A stretch of 64,000 bases of DNA, from assembly GCA_948567375.1 (NCBI GenBank), contig OX419758.1:9677001-9741000 (forward strand). The letters are read 5' to 3'. The notes below the pieces were generated by a model. That model was given only the letters and a program-made list of their open reading frames with translations. It was not told where the DNA came from and did not search any database. This DNA is from Lunularia cruciata (lineage: Eukaryota; Streptophyta; Marchantiopsida; Lunulariales; Lunulariaceae). The position numbers and the translations under genes are program-made. Shown here piece by piece: positions 37,110 through 46,958 of the stretch; positions within the stretch are counted from its first letter, which is position 1; the number at the start of each line of letters is the position of its first letter.

Positions 37110-37480
37110 AACATTTGGGGGATTCTACACATTTTTTGGGTCTAATTCATCCATTTAGGCCTCCAAAATTGCCTCTAGGACTATTTGGTTTCTACACTAT
37201 TAATGGAAGTGCTCTTTTAGTGATACCTCTACCTGATATACTTAGTCCATTATGTGTACCATCCTCTAGATATCACCAACCCAAATTCTACCTTTAGATA
37301 ATATATCTAGCTATTGATTCTAAAGTCTTCAAGCATGTTTCAGTTTTTGACCTATCACTAGAAGTACTCTTTTGGTGAAAACTCTATCTAATCTACTTAG
37401 TCCATCATGTATTAAATCCTTCTAGATGTTACCAAACCAAATTTCATCTCTAGATCATATGTCTAGCTATTGATATTACA
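37110..37480 (-). mobile_element. Partial E4-family LTR inside E1
   Basis: Sequence from about TTGGGGGATTCTACACATTT to TTGATATTACA matches the U3 half of the E4 LTR, including both copies of the internal duplication. It starts abruptly inside the LTR and ends at a proper TTACA terminus, and about 190 bp of E1 coding sequence is missing at this site. It therefore reflects an insertion followed by deletion, not a clean solo LTR. Confidence 0.7.
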
Positions 37481-38590
37481 TGCAGCTATATGGGCATAAT
37501 AATGGATGAACCGTCGATAAAAATTGGCCAATCCATTAAATGCCCGTACTTCTATAGCATCCTTTGGAGTAGACCAATCAGTAACATCATTGATTTTCTC
37601 CTCTTGCATCTTGATCCACTCTGATGAGATATTGTGACCCAAGAAGGTAACTTCCTTCTACCAAAGGCACACTTTGACTTCTTGCAATAAAATTTTCACT
37701 ATTATAGTCACCTTAGGACTTCTTGCACGTGATTCAAATGTTTTGCCTTTGTCTTGTTATAGATTAAGATATCATCCAAGAACACCACCACATATCAAAT
37801 CCAATAGTCCATCCAACACCCAATGCATTTGATCCATGAAAACTGCTAGAGCATTAGTGAGCCCAAAAGGTAGAACTCTCCACTTGAATACCCAAACCTT
37901 GTGCAAAAGGTAATCTTTTGCACATCCTCTCTATCAATGGGGATTTACCAATAGTTGCTACAAAGATCCAACTTGGAGAAATATCGTATTCTACTCAATC
38001 GATCAAGCAAGTCATTAATTTGAGGCAAGGCATATGTATTCTTCACTATTTTTTATTGAGCCTACGGTAATCAATATAGAAACAAAGTACTCCATCCTTC
38101 TTTGGAACAAATATTACCAATGCTCTCCAAGGAGATGTACTATGTCATATGAAATCCTTCTCAAACAACTTCGTAAGTATTATTTGTAACTCCTCTAACT
38201 CATTTGGTGAGAGCCGATAGATTGGTCTACTCATTGGAGTACTCTCAAGCAATAACTCAATCTTGAAGTGCATACCACAATCAGAGGGTAATCCTTTTGG
38301 TCGATCATTCGGAAACACAAACTCTGCACTATTTGATCAGACTCCTAAAATTTTTGATTGACCATTGCTTGATGAGGCTTTTGATCCCCCTCAGATTCTC
38401 CTTATGCAATTTGCTTGATCCACACCACAAAAATAAACTTATCTTCCTCCAAAGTTTACTCTATGGTTGCTTCATTGACAAATTGCCCATTTAGGGACTC
38501 ATCTCCCTTCAAAGCTTGCTCTATGGTTGCTTTCTTGATAGACTTCCCATGTTGAGACTCATCTTCTTCCAAAGCTTGCTCTATGGCTAC

Positions 38591-38999
38591 TATAACAATA
38601 TGGAGTTTAGTGAATAGTTAGTAAGGCTAACAAAGTAGAGAATAAGCCAAATTAGTCAAGAATATTCTAGAATTATCTAGGAAGCTTCTTGGGAAACTTC
38701 CCGGCTTGCTTAACTTGCACCCCAAATAGGTAGTTCTAGAAGCTTCCAACTAGCTTAGCTTGCATGCCAAATAGATGATTTCTAGAAGGAAGCTTCTTGA
38801 GAAGCTTTTTGGTTAACTTGGCTTGCACTCTAAGAAAGCAGCTCAAGGAAGCTTCTTGAGAAGCTTCTCAAGGGCCTTCTATGCTACCTATAAATACCAA
38901 GTCAAAGCTCATGTTAGACATTTAGATTTTTCCCATATTCAAGTGTCCCAATGTGATATTCTATTCTCTTATTTCTCTACTTGGTCTTGGTATTTTATA
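38591..38999 (+). repeat. 5' LTR of E3
   Basis: It runs from TATAACAATATGGAG (TG decayed to TA) to TTTTATA, 409 bp. It carries a perfect three-unit HSE, GAATATTCTAGAA, at 38660-38672, further GAAGCTTC palindromes, and TATAAATA at about 38890 in sense orientation. Confidence 0.85.
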
Positions 39000-39000
39000 T

Positions 39001-39012
39001 TGGTATCAAAGT
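39001..39012 (+). other. Primer binding site of E3 (initiator-Met tRNA type)
   Basis: TGGTATCAAAGT differs at two positions from TGGTATCAGAGC, the usual plant iMet-tRNA complement, and follows the LTR end by one base. Both differences are transitions. Confidence 0.8.
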
Positions 39013-39270
39013 ATGAATATGATGGATGGAATTTATGGACCACCAAATCTACTTCCACCAAACCATTGGGATTTTTGTGTCCAAGTAATACCCAAGCATC
39101 ATTTCACACAATTCATCATCTCACGATTTGGATAAGACTTTTTGCATGTGATCACTGTATTTGAGGAACCCTTAGTGCTTTTGGTTGTAACTTATAAGGA
39201 ATGGTGAATGTGTTGCTTCTATGTGTTAATAAATTAGATAAATTAAGAGTGGCATGATAGAGTAATAACC

Positions 39271-40100
39271 ATGGTGGCAATACCCGAGGTAATCATATGC
39301 AACAAATTCAGCACCTTATTTGATTGTTGGATGAACAAGATCATCAACAACAAAAGCAAGTAGAGAAGGTACCAGCTCGAGAAGGAGAAAATCAAATCCA
39401 ATTCCCTATAACCAAGATATTTGAAGGCAAGAATCTCTTGAGTGTAATGGAGAATTCTTTGTTTGACAGAGAATGTTATTTTGAAGCTACCAATCTTCAA
39501 GATGAGCGGAAACAAGTTCTCTTGGCTTTTAGCCAATTGGATGGAGTAGCAAAGCTTTGGTGGCAATTCCAAGTGGAGCAGGCTGAACGGAAGATTGTTG
39601 CACTAATCTTGACATGAGCAGAATTCAAAAGTGCAATAATTAGTCAATTCCAAGCTATAAATGCCACACAAGCTACATAGGATAGGTTAGCAGAGTTGGA
39701 ACAGATTTGCTCTATAAGAAATTACATCATGCAAATTCCAAATATATTGGAAGGTGAAGCTTTGGATCAATTTGTGAAGAGCTTGAAATCAAGAACCAAA
39801 TTAGAGATAAACATGCATGAGCCACAACACTTGGAGGAAGCAATGCGGTTGGTCAAATGCTTTGGTTCCTTGGTTGCAACAACTTGGTCTTGACCTCGAC
39901 CTCCACAGAGCCTATCGATACACTACACACTAGTGGAAGAGCAAGCACCAATGGAGACTGATGCCATTCAAAAGAGACCACTTGGCACTACAAATAGAGA
40001 AAAACTATGAAAAAATGGTGGCTGCCTTTATTCTCACCAATTGGGACACCGTATTGTTGAATGTCCACTCAAGAATGGGCAATCTTGACAAGTTGCCTAG
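39271..40100 (+). pseudogene. Degenerate gag of E3
   Basis: This is the remnant of the capsid/nucleocapsid protein. The frame begins near 39271 (MVAIPE). It contains the retrotransposon gag signature around 39480-39590 (CYFEATNLQDERKQVLLAFS, then LDGVAKLWWQF) and a later conserved stretch at 39720-39870 (ILEGEALDQFVKSLKSR, LEEAMRLVKCF). It ends with a zinc-knuckle remnant at about 40020-40070 (CLYSHQLGHRIVECP, where the second Cys is lost). Stops and frameshifts separate these parts. The D element at 61.3 kb carries a better zinc knuckle. Confidence 0.8.
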
Positions 40101-40254
40101 ATGGAGTTTGTGGAGCATAATGATCAAGGAAACGAGGAATCCTAGTAGTAGATTTTGAGCCACCTACTAGGAGCTTGATTAGTTCCAATGGGATTGAAGG
40201 CTTGACCTATGCAAGTTTGCTTCACTTGCAAGATACAATATATAATCATGATTA

Positions 40255-40560
40255 AAGAATTTTGTTTGATTTTGGAATTTTGAGAATTGCATGTCTATGC
40301 AATTAGTAAAGGAATTTGGTATTCCTATGAAGCAAATAATTGGAAGTGGCCTCATGATGGCTAATGGTAGAAAGGGTTCTGAATTCTATACCTCGTATCC
40401 TATTACCTTCAAGATTGAGAAGGAGTATTTGGAGTGTATGAAGTTCGTAGTGGCATCTCTACACTATGATGTCATACTAGGACTACCTTGGCTTGAATGT
40501 CATAAGGTTCAATTTGATTGGACCCAATAAAAAATTCAAGTACAACACCCAAGGTAGGAA
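40255..40560 (+). pseudogene. Degenerate aspartic protease of E3
   Basis: This region is homologous to the E2 protease. The active-site DSG is mutated to DFG with a nearby stop, whereas the downstream VILGLPWLECHKVQFDW stretch (the family's ILG motif) is kept. It is inactive. Confidence 0.8.
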
Positions 40561-40599
40561 TTTCTAATTATGTTGTCTGGCACCTTTGAGTAAGACACC

Positions 40600-40800
40600 T
40601 AAGAATAGTCAGTCCCAAGATAGGAAATTTGTAAGGAAAGCGGCCATAGAGCAAGCTTTGAAGGAAGTGAAGTCCCAAGAGTGGAATTTTGTCAAGATAG
40701 CAGCCATAGAGCGAGCCTTGAAGGAAGATAAGTCCCTAGATGGGAAATTTATCAGTGAAGTATCTATAGAACATAAGTCATTGCATTGCAAGAAGATAAG
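40600..40800 (+). repeat. 20-residue tandem repeats in the E3 protease-RT linker
   Basis: Three copies of a unit of about 60 bp encode KFVRKAAIEQALKEVKSQE, then NFVKIAAIERALKEDKSLD, then KFISEVSIEH. The same repeat is present in E2 at 46100-46310 and, in decayed form, in E1 near 38430-38590. Confidence 0.8.
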
Positions 40801-40872
40801 TCTGTTTTTGCGGTGTGGATCAAGCCAATTGCACAAGGAGAATTTTAGAAGAGTTAGGAGCTCCATCAAGCA

Positions 40873-42240
40873 ATGGTTGATCAAATAGTTCAAGAGTTTG
40901 CGGATATGTTTCCAAATGACATGCCAAAGGGATTACACTCTTATAATGTTATGCCCTTCAAGATTGAGTTATTACCAAGTAGTACTCTAGTGAGTAGACC
41001 AATCTATTGGCTCTCACTAAAGGAGTTGAAGGAGTTGCAAAAAACACTTATGGAGTTGTTGGAGAAGGATTTCATATGACATAGTACATCTCCTTGGGGA
41101 ACACTAGTACTATTTGTTCCAAAGAAGGATGGAGGACTTCATTTCTATATTGATTACCGTGGGCTCAATAAATAGATAATGACAAATGCATACTCTTTGC
41201 CTTGAATTGATGACTTGCTTGAACAATTGAGTGGAGCACTATACTTCTCCAAGTTGGATCTTGCAGTGGCTATTGGCAAATCCTTATTGATAGAGAGGAT
41301 GTGCAAAAGATTGCCTTCTGCACAAGGTATGGACATTTTGAGTGGAGAGTTCTACCTTTTGGGCTCACTAATGCTCCAATTGTCTTCATGGATCACATGC
41401 ATTGGGTGTTGGATGGACTGTTGGATTGGTATGTAATGTTGTTCTTGGATGATATCTTAATCTATAGCAAGACAGAGGCAAGACATGTGAAGCATATGCA
41501 AGAAGTCCTAAGATGACTATGAAAATAGAAGTTTTATTGCAAGAAGTTAAAGTGTGTCTTTTGGCAGAAAGAAGTTACCTTCTTGGGTCACAAGATCACA
41601 TTGGAGGGGATCAAGATGGAAGAGGAGAAAATCAAGGCCTTCATTGCTTGACCTACTCCAAAGGATGCTATTGAAGTACGGGTATTTAATGGATTGACTA
41701 GTTTTTACTGATGGTTTATCCACTACTATGCTTATGTGGCTGCACCATTGACCAATCTCTTGAGAAAGAACTTGAGCTTTCAATGGACCAACAAGCACAA
41801 AGGAGCATTCCAGGAGCTGAAATATATGGTGTCTTCAAGACCAATTCTTCAACCATATGACACTCAACTACCATGTGTGGTTGATTTTGATGCTTCTAAC
41901 TTTGCAATTAGAGTTGTGTTACAACAAGAATTCACGAAATGATTGCATACTATTGCCTTTGTGTCTTGCCAACTAAATACAACTAAAAGGAATTATTGTG
42001 CTCAAAATCAGGAACAACTAGCAATAGTATATACCACCAAGCTATGGAGGCATTATCTATTGGGGAAAAAAGTGATCATGCAAACTGATCACAAACCATT
42101 GTTGTAGACAATACACTTGGAACACATGAAGAATAGACATCATCGTTGGGAGGAGCAACTCCAATTGTTTGACATCAAAATCAAGTAAAAACCAGGTTGG
42201 TTCTATATCATTCTTGATGCCCTCTCACGATGGCCTGATT
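40873..42240 (+). pseudogene. Degenerate RT and RNase H of E3
   Basis: Recognisable RT blocks are [41 protein letters not shown] and the catalytic stretch [15 protein letters not shown] at about 41430-41480. RNase H remnants are [17 protein letters not shown] and QTDHKPLL. Numerous stops and frameshifts interrupt the frame, many at positions where E2 has CGN or CAR codons. Confidence 0.85.
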
Positions 42241-42343
42241 TGAAGTATCTCCTTCTCATCATGGCAACCATTACAACGGTGTCAATTGACTCCAAGATCC
42301 AAGATGAATTTAGGTCAACTCTTTAACAAGATCCCTTCTTCCA

Positions 42344-42708
42344 ATGGTACATGGTCGTCTTGCAACATACGACAAGGAGTACAAAACCTTCTCCTTCAAG
42401 GAAGACCTTCTATTCCATGTGGACCAGATATATGTTCCAGCCAGGGGTGATCTCCAACTTAGGCGCCTCCAAGAAGCCCATGACTTACCAATTGTTGGTC
42501 ACATGGGTGTGGACAAGACCTTGGGTACTCTACAATGCCAATGGTGGTGGCCCAACATTACACAAGATGTTCAAGACTTTGTTAGATTGTGTGAGAGCTG
42601 TCAACACAACAAGGCCAGCAACCAGAAACCGAGTGGACTCCTTCAGCCACTCCCCATTCCAATTGCTTGACGAGAACACATGAGCTTGGATCTCATTACA
42701 TCCTTGCC
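42344..42708 (+). pseudogene. Integrase N-terminus of E3, cut by the E2 insertion
   Basis: The HHCC zinc-binding module is well kept ([19 protein letters not shown], then FVRLCESCQHNK). The core begins with SLDLIT and the sequence stops at CATCCTTGCC, where the E2 LTR starts. Unlike E2, this copy keeps RL before the CESC motif, which shows that the E2 stop at that point is a secondary mutation. Confidence 0.85.
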
Positions 42709-42812
42709 TGTAAAAGACCGAAACCGAGGAGAGAAATAGGAGAATGGAAATTCACATTGGGACACTTGAATGAGGGAAAACTCCGAATGCCTAGTATGAG
42801 CTTCGGCCTTGG

Positions 42813-42820
42813 TATTTATA
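42813..42820 (-). promoter_or_regulatory. LTR TATA box of E2
   Basis: TATAAATA on the minus strand, just downstream of the HSE cluster in element sense. It is present in the other copies (for example ATAAATA near 38890 and 60952). Confidence 0.7.
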
Positions 42821-42960
42821 GGTATCATACAAGTCCCTTGAAGCTTCTCAAGAAGCTTCCTTGAGCCGCTTTCTTGGAGTGCAAGCCAAGTTAACTAGGA
42901 AGCTTCTCAAGAAGCTTCCTTCTAGAAGCCGCCTACTTGGCGTGCAAGCTAAGCTAGTTA

Positions 42961-42987
42961 GAAGCTTCTAGAAGCTTCCTTCTAGAA
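42961..42987. promoter_or_regulatory. Four-unit perfect heat shock element plus adjacent pair
   Basis: GAAGCTTCTAGAAGCTTC (42961-42978) is four contiguous alternating units with 2-bp spacing. TTCTAGAA (42980-42987) follows out of register. Additional GAAGCTTC palindromes lie at 42840-42847, 42852-42859, 42911-42918, 43021-43028 and 43033-43040. Confidence 0.75.
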
Positions 42988-43048
42988 GCTACCTGCTTAG
43001 GGCGCAAGTTAACTAGTTAGGAAGCTTCCTAAGAAGCTTCTTAGATGC

Positions 43049-43061
43049 TTCTAGAATATTC
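43049..43061. promoter_or_regulatory. Three-unit perfect heat shock element
   Basis: TTCTAGAATATTC fits nTTCnnGAAnnTTCn exactly. The same core is intact at 35160-35172, 38660-38672, 60733-60745 and 63735-63747 in the other copies, even though those copies are otherwise decayed. Confidence 0.75.
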
Positions 43062-43095
43062 TAGGCTATTTTGTCTTATTCTCTACTTCGTAAGC

Positions 43096-44232
43096 TCAAC
43101 TAACTTTGTCACTAAACTCCATATTGTTACATATTCCCCCGCCGCTAGTTGGTGACGTCCTCGTCGCCAGTGAAGCTTCGAATTCCTTGATGGCCATCTG
43201 TGCATTCTGGAGGTGAGAAAGAGGTTCCCATGTAGCATCATGAAGGGGATACCCTTTCCAAAGGACCTTGTACTCCGTATGTTGGTGACGGCCTCGTTGA
43301 ATATGGCGACGTGCAAGGATACGGTCAACTTCGTACTCCTCATGATCATTGATAGGGACAGGAAGAGGGGGAGGTTGGACTCGAGAGGAAAAGGAAGAAG
43401 GGTTAGGAACAAAGGGTTTCAACTTGGAAATATGAAAGACAGGATGGATACGCATGTGACAAGGTAAGGCAAGATGATAAGCAACAAGAGAGATAATGTG
43501 GGTGATATCAAAGGGTCCTATCCAATTAGGAGCAAGTTTACGAACTTGGGTATCAAGTGGGAGAGGGAGGTTACTAGAGGATAACATGACTTTATCACCA
43601 ACTTCAAAGGTGAGATCACGACGATGATGGTCTGCATATTGTTTTTGGCGATTCTGAGCAACAAGGAGGTGAGATTTGGCTTGTTGGAGAGATTGGGATA
43701 TAGTGGTCAAGAATGTAGAAGTATGAGGAACCTGAGAGGGAGGGGGAGCAAGAAGAGAATCTGGAACAAGCGGATCTTGGCCAAAATTGAGAAAGAAGGG
43801 AGAAAATCCAGTGCTTGCCTGTTTGGAATTGTTGTAGGCAAATTCTGCAGCTGCAAGACATTCATCCCAGTTGGTATGGTGGACATTGACAAAGGCCCGC
43901 AACATATCCTCCAATGTTCGATTGGCGCGTTCGGTTTGTCCATCAGTTTGAGGATGATAGGCCGTGGACAAAGCAAGCTTGGTGCCGAGTATCTGGAAGA
44001 GTGCTTGCCAAAACTTCCCGGTAAATCGAGGATCACGGTCGGAGATGAGTACACGTGGCATCCCATGATGCTTGAAGACATTGTCGAAGTAGATTTGTGC
44101 TAAGGTTGGAGCATCCACGGTATCACAGGTTGGTGCCAAGTGGATTTGCTTACTAAGCTTATCCACAAACACCACAATTGCCGTGTGTCCTTGTTTTGTC
44201 TTTGGCAAGGATGTGATGAGATCCAAGCTCAC
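43096..44232 (-). pseudogene. E2 integrase core and chromodomain
   Basis: A continuous frame of 378 codons. The integrase catalytic triad is intact: Asp in VVFVDKLSKQIHLAP, Asp in LISDRDPRFTG, and Glu in TDGQTERANRTLED. The C-terminal part shows HPVFHISKLKPFVP and a chromodomain (EVDRILARRHIQ, YKVLWKGYPLHDATWEPL). Chromodomains guide integration toward particular histone marks. The frame runs through the PPT and ends at a TGA 34-36 bp inside the LTR. It is separated from the upstream pol frame by a TGA just before WEHVSLDL, where Arg or Gln is expected. Confidence 0.88.
43132..43146 (-). other. Polypurine tract of E2
   Basis: On the minus strand the purine-rich GGCGGGGGAATA directly precedes the 3' LTR start TGTAACA. 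It lies inside the pol reading frame (Gly-Gly-Gly-Ile). Confidence 0.7.
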
Positions 44233-44325
44233 ATGCTCCCATCAAGCGGATGGAATGGCGAGTGGTTGAAGGAGTCCACTCGGCTTCTGGTTGTTGGCCT
44301 TGTTCCGTTGGCAACTCTCACATGA

Positions 44326-46200
44326 TCAAACAAAGTCTCGAATATCTCGTGTCATGTTGGGCCACCACCATTGGCGTTGGAGGGTGCCCAAGGTCTTGTC
44401 CACTCCCATGTGACCAGCTATTGGTAAATCATGGGCTTCTTGAAGGCGCACAAGTCGAAGATCACCTTTGGTTGGAACATAGATCTGGTCTGCATGGAAT
44501 AAAAGGCCTTCCTTGAAGGAGAAGGTGTTGTACTCCTTGTCGCGTGCTGTTAGACGACCGTGTACCATTTGGAAGAAGGGATCTTGCTGTAGGGCTAACC
44601 GAAACTCGTTATGAATCTTGGGATCAATTGACACCGTTGTAATTGCTGCCGTGATGAGAGGAAGAGACTTCAAATCAGGTCGTCGTGATAGAGCATCAAG
44701 GATGACATGGAACCGACCTGGTTTGTACTCAAGTTTGATGTCGAACAATTGGAGTTGCTCTTCCCATCGATGATGTCGACTCTTCATGTGCTCTAGGTGT
44801 AAGGTCTGCAACAATGGCTTGTGATCAGTTCGCATGATCACTTGTTTCCCCAAGAGATAATGCCTCCATACCTTGGTGGCATATACCATTGCAAGTTGTT
44901 CCCGATCCCGAGCAGAGTAATTTCTTTCCGCTGTATTTAGTCGGCGAGACACAAAGGCAATTGGATGTAGTCCATCTGGAAATTCTTGTTGCAACACAGC
45001 TCCAATTGCAAAGTTAGAAGCATCAAAATCAACCACACAAGGTAGTTGAGGATCATATGGTTGAAGAATAGGTCTTGAAGACACCATATGCTTTAACTTC
45101 TGGAATGCTTCTTCATGCTTGGTGGTCCACTGGAAGCTCGAGTTCTTTCCCAAGAGGTCAGTCAATGGTGCAGCCACGTGAGCATAATAGTGGATGAACC
45201 GTCGATAAAAATTGGCCAGTCCATTGAATGCTCGTACTTCTGTAGCATCCTTTGGAGTAGGCCAATCAGTAATGGCCTTGATCTTCTCTTCTTCCATCTT
45301 GATCCCCTCTGATGAGATCTTATGACCCAAGAAGGTAACCTCCTTCTGCCAAAAAGCACACTTTGACTTCTTGCAGTAAAATTTCCACTGTCGTAGTCGT
45401 CTTAGGACTTCTCGCACATGATTCACATGTTCTGCCTCTGTCCTGCTATAGATTAAGATATCATCTAAGAACACCACCACGGACCGATCTAATAGTCCCT
45501 CCAACACTCGATGCATCTGATCCATGAAGACTGCTGGAGCATTAGTGAGTCCAAAAGGTAGAACTCTCCACTCAAAATGTCCATACCTTGTGCGAAAAGC
45601 AGTCTTTTGCGCGTCCTCTCCTTCAATAAGAATTTGCCAATAGCCGCTACGAAGATCCAGCTTGGAAAAGTAGCGTGCTCCACTTAGTTGATCAAGCAGG
45701 TCATCGATCCGAGGCAAGGGATATGCATTCTTCACGGTTTGCTTATTGAGCCCACGGTAATCAATACAGAAACGAAGTCCTCCATCCTTCTTTGGAACAA
45801 ATAGTACCGGTGCTCCCCACGAAGAGGTACTATGTCGTATGAAATCCTTCTCCAACAACTTTGTAAGTGTTGTTCGCAACTCCTCCAACTCCTTTGGTGA
45901 GAGCCGATAGATTGGTCTACTCACTAGAGTACTCCCTGGCAATAACTCGATCTTGAAGGGCATACCTTGATCGGAGGGTAATCCCTTTGGCAGATCATCC
46001 GGAAACACATCTGCAAACTCCTGAACTATCCGATCAACCATTGCTTGATGCGGCACTTGGCCCTCCTTAGATTGTTCTTGTGCAATCGGCTTGATCCACA
46101 CCGCGAATACAGACTTATCGTCCTCCAAAGCTTGCTCTATGGCTGCTTCATTCACAAACTTCCCTTCTAGGGACTCATCTCTCTTCCAAGCTTGCTCCAT
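44326..46200 (-). pseudogene. E2 reverse transcriptase, RNase H and integrase zinc module
   Basis: An open stretch of 624 codons. RT motifs in order are [67 protein letters not shown] and the catalytic [11 protein letters not shown]. RNase H shows [29 protein letters not shown] and [12 protein letters not shown]. The integrase zinc module begins with [15 protein letters not shown] and is broken by a TGA before SCESCQ, where E3 has an Arg codon. All RT and RNase H catalytic residues are present, so loss of function is recent relative to E1 and E3. Confidence 0.9.
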
Positions 46201-46310
46201 GGTTGCCTTCCTGGCAAACTTCCCATCTTGGGACTCATCTCCCTTCCAGATTCACTCTATGGCTACCTTCTCGACAAACTTCCCATCTTGGGACTGACTA
46301 TTCTTAGGTG
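46102..46310 (-). repeat. 60-bp tandem repeats in the E2 protease-RT linker
   Basis: Three copies encode DGKFVEKVAIE(stop), then [20 protein letters not shown], then [19 protein letters not shown]. The unit is 20 residues, basic to acidic, probably helical. A TGA falls in the first copy at the position of Gln in the others, so a full-length Pol would be cut here. Confidence 0.85.
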
Positions 46311-46689
46311 TCTTACTCAGAGGTGCCAGACAACCTAATCGGAAATTCCTACCTTGGTGTTGTACTTGAATTTGGTGTCGGGTCCAATCAAATTGAACCT
46401 TATGACATTCAAGCCAAGGTAGACCTAGAATGATATCATAATGTAGAGGTGCCACTACGAACCTCATACACTCCAAATACTCCTTCCCAATCTTGAAGGT
46501 AACAGGATGCAAGGTGCGGAATGCAGAACCCTTTCTACCATCCGCCATCATCAAACTACTTCCAATCACTGGCCTGATAGGAATACCCAATTCCTTTGCC
46601 ACTTGCATAGACATGCAATTCTCTGAACTTCCAGAATCAACCAAAATTCTACAACCCCGATTAGATATCATACCTTGCAAGTGAAGCAA
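46252..46689 (-). pseudogene. E2 aspartic protease
   Basis: Polyprotein-processing enzyme. The catalytic motif ILVDSGSSENCMS is intact and followed by the flap-region MMADGRKGSAF and the hydrophobic DIILGLPWLECHKVQFDW motif. The domain is complete at about 130 residues. Upstream sequence at 46690-46717 is still E2-like, then switches to E4, so the gag-protease junction is lost. Downstream the frame continues into the linker repeat and hits TGA. Confidence 0.88.
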
Positions 46690-46958
46690 ACTTGCATAGG
46701 TCGAGCCTTCAATCCCACCCTAAGGTGGTCTTGGGTAATTCACAGATGAGATCCATACTCACTTGTTCCCAACGGTGGGTAGGAGTGGGGAGAGGTTGAA
46801 GGAGCCCTAGAGGAGCTTGATTAGAAGCTTTGTTCTATTGGCAAAGTAGTCAGCTACGCACATAGTCCATCACATCATTGCTCATCTTGGGCCAATAGTA
46901 ATGGCGCTTGATTGCATCCAAGGTCTTGTCCACTCCGACATGAGCTGCAATGGCCGAA

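Larger units (their letters stand above)
34907..38590 (-). mobile_element. E1: truncated chromovirus (Ty3/gypsy), minus strand
   Basis: This element keeps its 3' LTR (34907-35243), a PPT-like end, a degenerate chromodomain and integrase (35298-36434), and RNase H and RT remnants up to 38590, where E3 is inserted. It is co-linear with E2. Many Arg codons of E2 are Cys or stop here (VDCILACCH against VDRILARRH), consistent with C-to-T decay of CG sites. A segment near 37110-37480 is foreign: it is an E4-family LTR piece replacing about 190 bp of RNase H. The gag and 5' LTR of E1 are not visible in the window. Confidence 0.85.
38591..42708 (+). mobile_element. E3: chromovirus, plus strand, inserted in E1 and cut by E2
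   Basis: Its 5' LTR starts directly after E1 sequence GGCTAC. Internal regions in order are PBS, gag, protease, the PR-RT linker repeats, RT, RNase H and the start of integrase. At 42708 the integrase sequence CATCCTTGCC is interrupted by the E2 LTR. The rest of E3 (end of integrase, 3' LTR) is not visible on the far side. All frames have multiple stops, so it is non-autonomous. It is more decayed than E2 and less than E1, consistent with the nesting order. Confidence 0.88.
42709..43131 (-). repeat. 3' LTR of E2
   Basis: 423 bp, from TGTAAAAGACC to ATTGTTACA on the plus strand. In element sense (minus strand) U3 begins TGTAACAATATGG, followed by about 250 bp packed with HSE units, TATAAATA at 42820-42813, and the R/U5 region. 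It is inserted in E3 after TTGCC. Confidence 0.9.
42709..46717 (-). mobile_element. E2: best-preserved chromovirus, lacking gag and 5' LTR
   Basis: From its 3' end upward: 3' LTR (42709-43131), PPT, chromodomain and integrase (43096-44232), RNase H and RT (to 46200), the linker repeat and aspartic protease (46252-46689). Homology to E3 ends at 46717 and E4 sequence begins, so the 5' third of E2 is missing. Pol order PR-RT-RH-INT with a C-terminal chromodomain places it in the chromovirus branch of Ty3/gypsy; the clade (Tekay, Galadriel, Tcn1-like or other) is not resolved. Three in-frame stops make it non-functional as it stands. Confidence 0.9.

Noticed and set aside
42840-43065. HSE matches as mere simple-sequence GAAGCTTC repeats
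   Set aside because: Not fully rejected, but the units are separated by unique sequence and the TTCTAGAATATTC core is kept in all internal-sequence copies while flanking bases vary.
46100-46310. CRISPR-like array from 60-bp repeats
   Set aside because: The units are contiguous, coding and without spacers, inside a retrotransposon pol gene of a plant nuclear genome.
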